Source: Bettongia penicillata ogilbyi (Eukaryota; Chordata; Mammalia; Diprotodontia; Potoroidae). Taken from it: a stretch of 64,000 bases of DNA. Below the pieces are notes generated by a model that had not been told where the DNA came from, ran no database searches, and saw only the letters and a list, made by a program, of their open reading frames with translations. The DNA is taken from the NCBI GenBank assembly GCA_023548195.1, contig JAJHZJ010000756.1, forward strand, positions 1,302,001 through 1,366,000. Direction: 5' to 3'. Below are positions 23,836-35,934 of this stretch, piece by piece; within the stretch, counting starts at the first letter, position 1; each line of letters starts with the position of its first letter. The translations under genes were made by a program, and so were the position numbers.

Positions 23836-24404
23836 TCTGCCCATTCCACTGGAGGGAGTCTCCACATGCTTGGGGTAGATACTTCCATTACTTTTTGTCA
23901 GAGAGTAGAGGTAAGGAAAAAAGTATAGGTGATAATGTCCAAAGACTTTGAGGGAACTCAAGACCTATGGCTCCCAAAAGCTATACCACGCATAGTGGCC
24001 ATACCCTAGTTAAACCATCTTGGCAGATGGGCTAACTAGGCTGAAGGTACCCAAGGAGCCTCAAACCTTTCAGTGACTTAGGTGTCCACCCTATGTACAT
24101 GAAGATACCCTCTGCCCCTGAGGAAAGAGAAGATGAGGACAACTTATTCCAAGAGCCATTAAGGCAACTGAAGAAGACACTAGGGAGGACTTAGAGCTTG
24201 ACCAAAGATGTCTCTGAGTCTCTTCAAAAATAAAGGATGAACTGCAGGGGAGAAGAGGGAACTCACAGTCAATAGACTCTATGTTCTTATTAAAATATGA
24301 GCCAAAGTCTTCAGTGAGAGAACAGACAGTGGGAGTTCTGTGGGGCATTTGAGAAAAGTTGGAATAGCTGAGGACAGTAAGATTGAAAATCACTTATTAC
24401 TAGT

Positions 24405-24555
24405 AGTAATTTTTCTTGTTTCAGTCATGTCCAACCCTTCATGATCCTATTTTGGGTTTTCTTGGGAAGGATACTGGAGAAGTTTGCCATTTCCTTCTCC
24501 AGCTTATTTTACAGATGAGGAAACTGAGGAAAACAGAGTTAAGTGTCACATGGGT
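24405..24555 (-). mobile_element. Marsupial tRNA-derived SINE, 3' half
   Basis: Reverse orientation: 'cagtcatgtccaacccttca', 'gttttcttgggaaggatact', 'tgccatttccttctccagc', 'acagatgaggaaactgagg'. Confidence 0.75.
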
Positions 24556-24619
24556 TAGGAATATAATGTAGTGGAAAAAACAATGAAGGTATTTAGAAAA
24601 CCAGGATTTGAGCATGCTA

Positions 24620-25950
24620 GGGGCTCGCACTACAAGTTTATGCTGTCTAACTTTCCCTGGGATGTTACTACCGCCCAGCAAACCTTATACTCTCTTGATA
24701 TTCTCTCACTCTCCAAAGTGGCTGTTTTCAAAACTCTCCTCTACTCAGGCCACCAATATCAACTCATTCTCCTTCCTTCTCAACAGAGACTCTTTCCTTA
24801 TACTTCACTGCACAAAATGAGTTCATTTCTCAGTTGCTTCCTCTCTTTACTAATCCCCCATTTCTAATCACCTCAACATCATCCCCCTTCCCTTTTCCTT
24901 TGTTCTTCTTTGGGAGGATGAGGTAGCACTTTTATCTGATATCATTCTCTCCACCTGTGCCCTTCATCCTGCCCCTCTCATTTCCTCATCTAGTGTGCTG
25001 TTCCAGGTGGTACATGGTAGATTCCCCTTTGATCAATTCTTCTAATTATTTTTCAACCTTTCCTTATCCACTGGCTTTTTCCTTGCCATTGACATTCTCA
25101 AATCCACCCCACTCCCCACCAGCTGAGAACACTTTCATTTGATCTTACCATCCCTTCAGGCTAACATCCCATATCTCTTTCCCTTTCCACAATTACCTCC
25201 TAGAAAAAGCAATATTCCCTAGGCTTCCCTACTTCTCACTCACTTCTCAATACCTTGTAGATTGACTTCTATTCACACCACTTAAGGGAATCTTTCCAAG
25301 GTCACTTATGACCTCTTTACTGATAAATCCATCAACCTTCTCAAAGGTCATTCTTCTTGACTCTTTCTAAATATTCAACATTGTTAAGCTTGAGTTCCCT
25401 TATTCCTTGAGTTTTCATGACACTCGTCTCTCTTCTCCTTGTCTGACCAATTTTTCTCAGACTTCTTTGAAAGATTATTATTCATGTCCTGTCCCATATG
25501 TTTGAGGTGTATCCAAGAGTTCTGTCCTGAAGCTGGTTCTTTTCCCTCTCTGTACTTTGTCTTCGTGATCTCATCAACGCCTATGTATTTAACCATCATC
25601 TCCATGCAGATGAATCCCAAGCATGGCCAGTCCATACCTCTCCCCAAAGCTGTAATCCCACAACTTCAGCTGCCCGTTGGATGTCTCCACCTACATGCCT
25701 CAAAATAACAACAAACTCAGCATATTCAAACCCAAACTCCTTCCTTTCTCCCCCAAACTGACCCTTCCTCCTAACCGCTTTAGTTCTGTTGAAGGCATTA
25801 CCATTCTTCCAGTTACTCAGGTTAGTCACCTAGGAGTTCTTTTCAACCCTTTATTCTCACTCCACATAGCTAAGAAGTTGCCAATTACACCCCCAACAAC
25901 TCTCTCATCCATCTCCTTTTCTCTACTTATCATAATCATTCTAGTTCATT
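24620..25950 (+). mobile_element. L2 LINE relic
   Basis: Long pyrimidine-rich L2-like stretch with recognisable pieces ('cttatgacctctttactgat', 'aggttagtcacctaggagtt'). Its overall resemblance to 54.69-55.86 kb supports repeat origin. The short open frames in it are not genes. Confidence 0.5.
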
Positions 25951-25964
25951 GAAATAACTTCCTG

Positions 25965-26205
25965 TCCAATCCTAAGTGGCATCAAGTCAGAAAGACCTGA
26001 GTTCAAATCCAGCCTCAGACATTTAGCTTCTGTGTGACCCTGAGCAAATGACAAATTTCTGTTTGCCCCAGTTTTCTCAACTGTCAAATGGGGATAAAAA
26101 CAGTACCTACTTCCCAAGGTTGTTCTGATGATCAAATAAGATATTTTTAAAGTGCCTAGCACAAGGTCTGGCACTTAACAAGTGTTATATAAATGCTTAT
26201 TCCCT
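25965..26205 (+). mobile_element. MIR/CORE-type SINE
   Basis: Has 'cctgagttcaaatccagcct', 'ctgtcaaatggggataaaaa', 'gatcaaataagatattt' and a 'gcacttaacaagtg' tail. It is followed by an L2-like tail near 26310-26430. Confidence 0.7.
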
Positions 26206-26430
26206 CCCTCCCATTACTCTTGAAAAAGAATGTATCAGTCATTTGCAGGACAAGTCCATTTGCCATCCCCATGTCTTACCAAACTGAGACACTTCTTCCT
26301 GGCTACCATTTTGGCTCCCCTTATTAGAATGTAAACTTTTGGGTGACAGGGACTGCCTCTCAATTTGTCTCTCCAGCACTTGGAACAATCCCTGACATAT
26401 AGCAAAGAACTTAATAAATTACTTTTCATT

Positions 26431-27602
26431 CATTCATTCCCCTGTAAATACACATAGGAAGCAACATCTGTACATCATCTTCTCACCTCCCCAACCCACC
26501 CACCATCATATATATAAGAGAAATATATTGTCCTCATTTCACTGAGGTCCCATATGGAATACAGTAATCAGTTCTAAATGCCATGCTTTGGAAGAGTTGC
26601 TGAGGAGCTGGAGCACATCTATAGCAGCCAGAATGGTGAAATGTATCTGGGAAATATGCCACATGAGGACTGCCTGAAAGGAAGACCAGCCACCTTGGAG
26701 AAGGGAATATTTAGAGAGTGAGTAAGAGTTGCCTTCAGATATTTGTAAGGTTGTTACATGGGAGAAGGAGTCGGTTGAATGTTTGGTCTCAGGGATAGAA
26801 ATTAAAGGGGTATTTATAAAAGAGAAAAGTTTTGGCTCCATTTAATAAACAATTTCCTAATTAAATTAAACAATTAAAACCAGCAATAGTGGACTGGGCT
26901 GTTTTCCCCTTATCACTACTGGTGATCCACTGGTCTTGAAGTTAAGAACAGTTGATCTCTTGTTGTAGAGGTGAATCTACAATATTAAGATTCTTCAATT
27001 CTCTAAAGTAGCAGTTCTCAAATTCAAATTCACCCATTTACTTTTTTAGATACTACTGAATACCCCATGAAAAGTTTCTGTTTGCTCTAGGTAATATCTA
27101 TATATATTTGCTGTGTTGAAATTAAAGCATTTTATTATTATAAAAATTACTTTGACCTCATAGAGCATCTGAAAGGGTTCTAGGGACCCATAGGATTCCC
27201 CAGCTTACTCTTTGAGGATCTCTGCTTTAAAGTCATCAATTTCCAAATCTAAGATTCTTAATACTTTAATGGATCCATGATTTCTTCAAGAAGGATACCA
27301 TACCTATCAGTCAAGATAGCAACCTTTGAATAATTTTTCTAAGATTTTATGGTTCTTTAGAAACTGAGACTGTGATTGCTTGTCCAAGGGCGATGTCAAT
27401 CCTTTAGACTTCATTTCTGTCCAGAATGAGCTCTCCCATTGGACCAACGCCTTTGAATATCCCAAAGGATGAGCAAGTTAGCTGCAGAACTACCCAAACA
27501 CAGGTGTATATGATCCCTTCAATATCATAAATTTTGGAGTTACATAAACCGTTACATAATAATCATACTTATCAGAGTTGTCACCACTCTTTGACCACAG
27601 AC
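26431..27602. other. Non-coding stretch
   Basis: AT-rich, with old repeat debris. No exon or regulatory element that I can support. Confidence 0.4.
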
Positions 27603-27982
27603 TTTTATTTTTTTTATTTTATTTTTTTTAATGTTCTACAATCACTTCCTTAAAATTAAGATTTTATCCCCCCACACCTTCCTCCCACTACCCCCCTCCC
27701 TCCCCACAACAGCACGCTATTCTGTGTAAGTTCTACATATACTTTCCTATTGAGTACATTTTCCCTATAGTCATGCTATGTAGCCGCACTAAAACAAATG
27801 GAAGAAATCATATATCGAATCAAAACATAATACGCTAACCCCCGCCCCCAAACATGATCTGCTACATTCTGCGAATGAATTCCATAGTTCTTTCTTTGAG
27901 TGTGGAAGGCTTTTTGACTTAGAAAACCACCATTGGGGATTTGTTTTTTTAGTAAGTTCTTGCCTTATTATGAAGATCCAAG
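27603..27982 (-). mobile_element. L1 3' end, reverse strand
   Basis: Reverse complement of 6620-7015: a T-rich start (the A tail), 'tgttctacaatcacttcc', the C-rich G-tract complement near 27665-27710, and 'ttgccttattatgaagatcc'. It stands about 240 bases upstream of the orphan TATA box. Confidence 0.75.
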
Positions 27983-28217
27983 TCTACCAGAAAAAAACTC
28001 TCGCACACTGTGGTCGTTGCTGTGCACAGAGTTCTCCTGGTTCGAGCACAGGCTTTCCTTCTAGAAAGGAAAAAAACTGTGATGTGATGTTTCCTTATCA
28101 ATAATGGATTTTTTAAACAGAGCTGAGCATTGTAATAGTCCCAAATATCAACATTTACCTTGGAGCTAATAGGACAAAAATAGAACTCAAGAACGTCACT
28201 GGGGAGGGAAGGTAGGG

Positions 28218-28224
28218 TATAAAA
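28218..28224 (+). promoter_or_regulatory. TATA box of orphan GH18 first exon
   Basis: TATAAAA lies 50 bases before the ATG at 28268. The intact gene downstream has the same spacing (48 bases), so these look like related promoters. Confidence 0.65.
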
Positions 28225-28267
28225 GGCAGGGCAACTCAGCACTTGTTCACTCACCACTGAGGCAAGT

Positions 28268-28292
28268 ATGGCTAAGCTCACTCTCCTCACTG
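28268..28292 (+). CDS. Orphan GH18 first coding exon
   Basis: Twenty-five bases encode MAKLTLLT plus the first base of a glycine codon, followed by GTAAGT. Human AMCase begins in nearly the same way. Length and phase are identical to exon 1 of the intact gene at 31106. No matching exon 2 was found before 31.1 kb. It could be an alternative first exon spliced to 32340, which would be in frame, or the remnant of a lost tandem copy. If used, only the N-terminus of the signal peptide would differ. Confidence 0.6.
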
Positions 28293-31057
28293 GTAAGTGA
28301 CCATACAGAACTTCATACTTCATATCTCCTGTTCGTCTGACTTTCCTATTAACTTCTCCCTTTAACTTGCTTCCTACTTTATGGTTGAGACTGAAATCTA
28401 TGAGGTTGTTATATTCAGGGAAAAACAGCCTGAAGGAATCAAGGAAACATCATAGTTCTCACTCCCAAGATGTAAGGGGAGGGGAGTCCTACAATATTAA
28501 CTTCCTTGACACCCTGCTCCTGTGTGTAGCCTCTTTGTTCCAATACAAGAAGTGCTAGGAACCTAACTCTTTGTCAGATTCAATCTATCTTCCCCAAACT
28601 ATGCATGTTCCCCACTCTTGCTGGGCACTGATAGGTTGATATGGTTATAGACTAGGTCCTCCAGGTATTCTCCTGACCCATCACCACCAGTAAGATCCTA
28701 GACCTTGGTGGAGAAAGACAGTAAATCAAGTAGTGTACTGAGTTTGAAAAATAAAGCTAGGGACTTTTCAAGAAGGAAAAAGTTTTCTCATGGTGTATCC
28801 CTGTGAAGAATTGCTCTTTAAGAAGTAACTTGGGCCTTCTGGGAAAGTGTACCCCTACAGGAGCAGTTTCTCCTGGTCTCAGAGAGACCCAGACTCTAAT
28901 GTGGAGTCACGTTCCAATGTAATGTCAAAATCTTCACCTCAAAATTCTGATCATTTGAATGGGGCAATGCCTTCAAGAGTATTAAGGAATAAGATCCTAA
29001 AATTCTTCGCTGTCTGCTTAATCTTTTCAAGATAAGGTTGGAAGATTTTTAAAACTGGTTTGGCTTAGAGTCCTAACATTCACTCTGAAAAGAAAGATTA
29101 CATATTTGTTTCAATTTACCAAGAAACCACCTTATCTCCCTCTCACCTCTCACATCTATTCCTACTGAAAAAGCGAGAAAAAGTGCCTATAATAAATAAA
29201 CCTAATCAAGCAAGATACATTTCTCTATTAATCATGTAAAAAAAGCCTCATTCTGGACCCTGAGCCCATCATTTTGAAGAGACCCAGACCTAACACTCTT
29301 CAGCACTTTCCAAGACTAAGAGGGATCTGATTTTATTGATCAATAGAACTCATCTAGATCAAATTTGTAGCAAAAGATAAATTCTGTATTGGCTTTTAAC
29401 AACATTCAATCTCCTTTTTTCCTGATTCCTTGTTCAACCAAAAACTTCCTCATTAAATAACTTTGCCTTCCTGAGTGGACAAGTCCATCAGGGCAAATGT
29501 CTATCAGGCATCAATTATGGTGTCAAGGATATATCCCATTATCAGGTAATAAAGTGCCATTGTGACTCATAGATCTACCTCTTGTGAGATTGGTTAAGGT
29601 GACCAAATTCTCAAACCCTAGCTATTTAGACAGTCAGTCATTGTACAAGTGTTTATGAAGGGCTTCATGTGTTTTAGCCACTGTGGTAAGAGCTGGAAGT
29701 ATAAAAGAAATAAAAATACAGCTCCTGCTTTCAAGATGGTTTTCTGGAGGCTTCATGACTTTTCACTGCACTTGTGGGACTCCACCTAGACGTAGTCACT
29801 CTGTGAACTGCTGTTTGAATCAGCCGATCAGCCTTTATCATACATGATGATTAACAGGAGATTATACCACTAGGCAATGCCAAATGAGTAATAAAAATGG
29901 TAAATATCATGAGAATCCAAAGGAGGGGATGCTAGGGGTTACAGTGTTCACCAAAGTTTCTTAGGGGAAAGTAGACCTGAACTGAGCCTGGAAGGATGGG
30001 TGGCCTTTGAACAGAGAGAATTTAGAGGAAGCATTTGAAACAAGAGAGAAAGTATGAACAAAGGTATGAAGGTAGGAAAGTACAAAGTATGTTTGGAGAA
30101 CAGTTTTACTGCAGAGCAGTGGGAAGAATTTCAATGAACAATTCTGGCAACTAGAGTAAAGGCCACAAAATCAACTTGGTGCAAGCAGCACAAAAGGCAA
30201 CACCAACCTCTCTGTTACTGATAAGGACTTACGCAGAGTATAGCTTTGGGAGAAGAAAAGAGGTAGTACCTCATCTATTGGCTTCCTATTTTAACTCACC
30301 ATTTTTGCTAAGTAAATACTAAGATCAGGTGTTTCTATTTGCCAAAGAAGCACAACGACCCTCTAAGTTTTGGCACCTTGGGACAAAGCCTTGGTTTTCT
30401 TGCCATAAATAAGGTTCTAGATGAAAAGGATCATAAGAGGTTAGTTGGAAGGGGGAAAGCAGGAAACTATGTCAGACACCAAAAGTGATTTCATCAAATT
30501 GTGAGTAATAACAAAAGAAACCATAGTTTTCAGTATTATTGACCAATATTTACTGAAAGTATTTGTAGATTCTGTGCTAGACTGTAGAACATTTGGAGAC
30601 CCTCATGAACCCCACTTTGAGAACCAGAGGTCTCTGGATATCTTTATCACCAAATCATAACTTGAAGTTATTCCATAGAACATGTGTGTGCACAATGCTT
30701 AGAGATCAACGCCATCACACGGTGGAGCATTGAGGGCTCCCTTGATCCCAGGTTAGACCAAGTGAGGCTAAGTAATTGCACATAAAGAAATCATTTGTTA
30801 ATCTAATGACTATTTTGTCAAAGGCTTGATTGCTAAAATGCAAACATAAGCAAACATAATTTTATTCCGGGCGCGAAACTGCTGAAAGAGCTGTCACATT
30901 AGTCCTTTCATGGCACCATCATCACTGTCCTGTGAAGGAATCCCTTCATTCTGTTCCCTTTATAATGCGGTGTTGGGGGGAGATCTGTGGATTTGCTCAT
31001 TAGCCACATCTGATGCGCCATATTTAGGAGCCTTCCTAATAAAACTTGGTTCAAGGG
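28293..31057. other. Non-coding stretch between two GH18 first exons
   Basis: No exon 2 (GL.LVLL.QL) seen. Old SINE/L2-tail debris lies near 29630-29740. The rest is unassigned. Confidence 0.45.
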
Positions 31058-31064
31058 TATAAAA
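31058..31064 (+). promoter_or_regulatory. TATA box of the intact chitinase gene
   Basis: TATAAAA lies 48 bases before the start codon at 31106, which implies a short 5' leader within the first coding exon. Confidence 0.7.
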
Positions 31065-31105
31065 GTGAGAGACCAACCCCAGCTAGACCAGTGTAGACAG
31101 CAGCC

Positions 31106-31130
31106 ATGGAGAAGTCCATCATCCTCACTG
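31106..31130 (+). CDS. Chitinase exon 1
   Basis: Encodes MEKSIILT and the first base of Gly9, then GTGAGT. The start is fixed by TATA spacing and by the family's exon length. Confidence 0.85.
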
Positions 31131-34100
31131 GTGAGTGAATGCTCTAAGTGAAACTCAAACCCTGGTGACTTTCTTCCTTTCCATTTCTTTCTGGGTCCTT
31201 TGAAAAGAATCATTTTGTATGATAATAGGCTCAGAGATGTAGATCTAGAAAGAGACCTTAGAGTCCATTAAGTTTAATTGTTTGTTTTTACAGAGGAGGA
31301 AAGGAAGGCACAGGGAGGTTAAATGATTTGCTGGGGGTCACCCAGTTACTGTCTCTCTGATGGGAGTTGAATCTAGGTCTTCCTGTCTCTAAGTCCATGC
31401 CTACCTACACTCCCATTTCTTCTTATTTTAATCTTATTATGCTTTCTTTTTTTCTATTGAACCTTTGAGGCTTTTACTACCTATAGAATATAACCTCCCT
31501 GGCCCTCAGTTTCCTCATCTGTAAAAGGGTGGAAAAGAATTAGATAGGATGGCTTGTGAAGTCTCTCCCTTTTCCAGGTCTATGATTCTGATCTCATCCT
31601 TCTGGAATAGGGATTCTTAACCTGGGTTCCATGAGCTTTTATTTTAAAAACATTCTGTATTTTAGGATTTAAAATCTTTTAAGCAAAAGTCTAAAAAAAT
31701 AAAATTAAAGTAAATAAAAAAATAAGAAAAGGCCTATAATTTAGGACTCGAGGCTGCAGATTCCCCACCCTGTAAATATGTTTCACTAGATTTTCCAAGG
31801 AGCATAACCCAAGAAGGCTAAGAACCCCTATTCTAGAACGTAAGTTCTCTAAAGGCAGCATCTGTTTCCTTTTTGTCCATGTCCCTAGCATCTAGGACAG
31901 TCTTGGAATCAATCAATCATCAAACATTTATTAAGTGCCTACTGTTGTGCTAGACATTGTGCTAGGTGGTTTGTGAAGGCAGTCCAAGGGGTTTGTGCTA
32001 GAAATGATTTAATGCTACCTTGAACAGCAAATAATGGTAAAGAGAAATCTGAGTAATACATTAAATTACCCTGGGCCCTCACAACATATTTTTTGTTATT
32101 GTTGTTGAAAGGTGTTTCAAGAACAAAAACTGTTGGGAACCAGTGTGCAAACATTGGGAATAAATAGGGATAGAGAGAAAAATAAAAATCTTTGTAGCTG
32201 GGTAGCATGATGGATACAGCACTGGACCTGGAGTCAGGAACTCTAACCCCTGAGACACCTAGCCACCATCACACCTACAAAAGTAGGTGCATAATAGATG
32301 CTTAGTAAATGTTCATTAATTTTTGTTTTTTTTCTCTAGGTCTTTCCCTGGTGCTGCTTGCCCAGCTGAGTAAGTCATAAGCTTCTGCTTTACTCACCTC
32401 CCTCCTCTCTTTTTCTATTATCCTCATAATCCTCTTCATTCTCTCAAACATCCAAGCACAGATCATTTTTTGCACATTGTGCAGCATGAGTTCAGAGAAG
32501 GCTAACTTATTTTAGTAGCTGGACCTACTCAGAGCTATCACTCTACTAGTCAAACCTAAAGATCAGGTGGAAATAATTTATCCCTCTAATAGCTACCCTT
32601 TGTCTGGTCATCCAAAGCTAATACTCACATATAGCATTACTATACTCCCAGGGAGTCTTGCTCTCTCATATTTTTCTGAAAGAGGATAATAAGAGCCTGT
32701 GTCTTATCCCTGACCCCAGACTGAAAGGCTGAAGGGATTCTAATTTATAAGAAGTCTCTGGTCTGGGACCTTTACCCTACTGAAATAGAATGCTGCTTAT
32801 TTTATCCTTTTTATTGTCCTTGTTTCACCATCCCTTCTATTTCAGTCCTCCTTTTATAGCTCCTCAGGATTTCCTGTTGTGGGGAATCACTCCAGGCCCC
32901 GCAATGTCTTAATTAAGATCAGAAAGTTTCATCGTTGAGTTTGGCCAAAGTCTAATTAACATTTTGGTCATTATACCTCTCAAAATTCATCTACTAAGTC
33001 ACAGACCATTTGTGATCTACATCTGTAGAGGGACTGTTCATACCTGTGAAATTTTAGCCCTTGAAAGTATTGAATCAGTATTAAAAAGGCTCTCATTTAA
33101 CATCGACAAAATGCTTTCCTCACAATATGTAGTAAAAGTAATGGCATCTCCATTTTACAGATGAGAAAACAGAGGGTGGGGTAAGTATGTTGCCCAAGGT
33201 CACACAGCTGGTAAATGTCTGAAGAGGGATTTGATGCCAGATTGTTTACCAGATACTTTGACTCTAATGCCAGTGATTTTTCCTCTTTTCATATTGCTTT
33301 CAGCAAGATTGACATTAAAAACTTTGTCTGGACATCAGAGGAGTTTGCCTAGGGCAAGCTAAGAGAAGGTGAGCCTAGTCAGTATGAAGTGGGCCAGTGG
33401 ACATTTTTTTAAGCTGGCTGCAAAGAAGGCAGGTACAGATCTTTGAACTCATCTGTAATATTACTGACATGTCCACCCTCAAAGACTAGATATAAAGAGG
33501 TCGACTTGCCCAAAACCTTACTGGAAATTTGTGATGGAGCTTTCTGAAGAAAACAGACTTTTTCAATTAATTTATTAAGAGGCCTTCTGGCACTGAGTTA
33601 AGTGATGAAGATACAAAGACCAAAATGACACACTTCCTGCAAGGATCTCATGTTGTACTTAGGGATCACAGAGAAGTAACAAGGAAATATAAGCAAAGAA
33701 ACAAAAAATGGTTTTGGAAAGGTAGAGAACGCTAACACAGAGAGATTCTGGAAGGCCCTTAAGGTCACCTGGAGAGGACTCGGAGTTTAAGAAGCAACGA
33801 TGAGTAAAAAGAGATGCCTAGGGATCTGAAGGGAAGGTGTAATGTGGGCATCCTCCATCACCTGCTGGAGACACTGTAAAGGGGATGCCTCTCAAGGGAA
33901 TAGTGAAACTAGATGAACTTGGGTCTCTTGTAACTCAGAAATTCGGTGATTTCGTTTGTTGAATTTAAAAAAGGAGGTGAACCCCAGGAAATCCAGTAGA
34001 TGAATCTGAATGAAAGGCAATCACAAGTGTGGGAGGAGGAGCAGTGATAGTGAACCTGCAAAGAGCTATATTGTAAAGGATTTTATATGCCAAATAGATG

Positions 34101-35902
34101 AGGTCATCTTTTACCCTAGAGATAATAGGAAAGTGAAGACAAGAGAAAGTCACAGTCGTTGCTTTGGGTGGATGGGTAACCATCTTTGGGTGAGGAGAAC
34201 TTTCAGAGCTCTGACAGTTGCTTTCTTGATACTCTCAGGTTCTGGCTACAAGCTTGTATGCTACTTTACCAACTGGTCCCAGTATCGGCCAGAGCCAGCC
34301 AAGTACTTCCCCAAGAATGTGGATCCATGCTTGTGCACGCACCTGGTGTATGCCTTCGCCACCATGAATGAGAACAAGATCGCTCCCTACGAGTGGAATG
34401 ACATCGATGTCTTGTACCCACAATTCCGAGCCCTGAAACAACAGTCAGTAACAATGGGCGTAGAGAGGATTGGAAGGGCAGGGGGTAGGGTGGGATGCCT
34501 GACTTAGGAGCCCAAATCATTGCCAAAAATCACATTATGAGACTCTCAGACTGCCAATCAGTCATTTAGCACTGATTAAGTGCCTACTGTGTGTCAGGTA
34601 CAGTGCTAAGATCTGGGGATACAAAGAGAGGAGAAAGACAAGCCCTGTTCTCAAGAAGCTCATGGTCTAATGGGAGAGACAACGGGCAAACACTCATGTA
34701 CAGGCAAAGTATATGTGGGATAAACTGACAATAAGCAACAGAGGGAAGGCACTATCATTAAGTGGAACTGAGAAAGGCTTCCTGCAGAAGGGGAGATGTT
34801 GGCTGACATCTGAGGGAAGTTATTGAAGCTGGGAGACAGAGAAGAGTTCTAGGCATGGGGATACTCAGTGAAAATGCCTGGGATCAGGAGATGATTGCCA
34901 TGTGTGAGGAACAGCAAAGAGGCTAGTGTTACTTCACCACAAAAGTTGTAGAGGTGAGTAAGTGTAAGATGACTGGAAAAATGAAAAATAAAAAGAAATT
35001 AAGTTGTAGAGGGCTTTAAACCAAATGGAAAATTTTATATTTGATCCTGGAGGTAATGGTTAGCTACTGGGGCAGCTAGATGGCACAGTGGATAGAGCAC
35101 CAAGACCTGAGTTCAAATGTGGCATCAGATGCTTCTTACCTCTGTGACCCTGGGCAAGTTACTCATACCTGTTTGCTTCAGTTTCCTCATCTGTAAAATG
35201 ATCTGGAGAAGGGAATTCCAAATGATTCCAGTATATTTTCCAAGAAAACTTCAAATGGAGTCACAAAAAGTTGGATATGACTGAAATAGCTAAACAGCAA
35301 TAACACAGAGTTTATTGAATGGGATGGGTGTGTTCATCCTTCGTTGACGAAGAAGACCATGCCATCAGAGAAATAATGATGTGACTTGCACTTGACTTTG
35401 TTTTTTGAGTGAGGGAGGGCTGTGCAGGTCACTAGCCTCACTTCTCCTCCAGAGCCATCTGAAATGAGTGGAGATGACCCAGGATGAGGCAAGTGGGGTT
35501 AAGTGACTTGCCCAAGGTCACAGAGCTAGTGAGTGTCAAGTGTCTGAGATGAGATTTTAACTCAGGTCCTCCTGACTCCTGCACTGGTGCTCTATCCACT
35601 GCACCACCTAGCTGCCTTTGAATGGAGTGGGTGGGGTGAGGGGAGAGGGTGACAGACTTAGGTCTCCTCTTTAAGGAGATACATTTTAAAACAGAACGGA
35701 GGATGAATTGGAGTGAGCAGAGACTTGAGGCAGGGAAACCAACTAGCAGCCTGTTTTACCAGTCCAGATGTGAGGTGACAAAAACCTGTACCAGGGTGCT
35801 ACCAGCGTCAGACAAGAGAAGGGAAGGTATACGAAAGCTGTGGAAAATCAACAGGATTTGGCAACTGACTGAATATGAGAGTGTGTGCGTGAGGTGTATT
35901 TG

Positions 35903-35934
<32 letters not shown>

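Noticed and set aside
24571..25950. Cluster of short open frames on both strands
   Set aside because: Pyrimidine-rich L2 relic; no splice sites or domain motifs.
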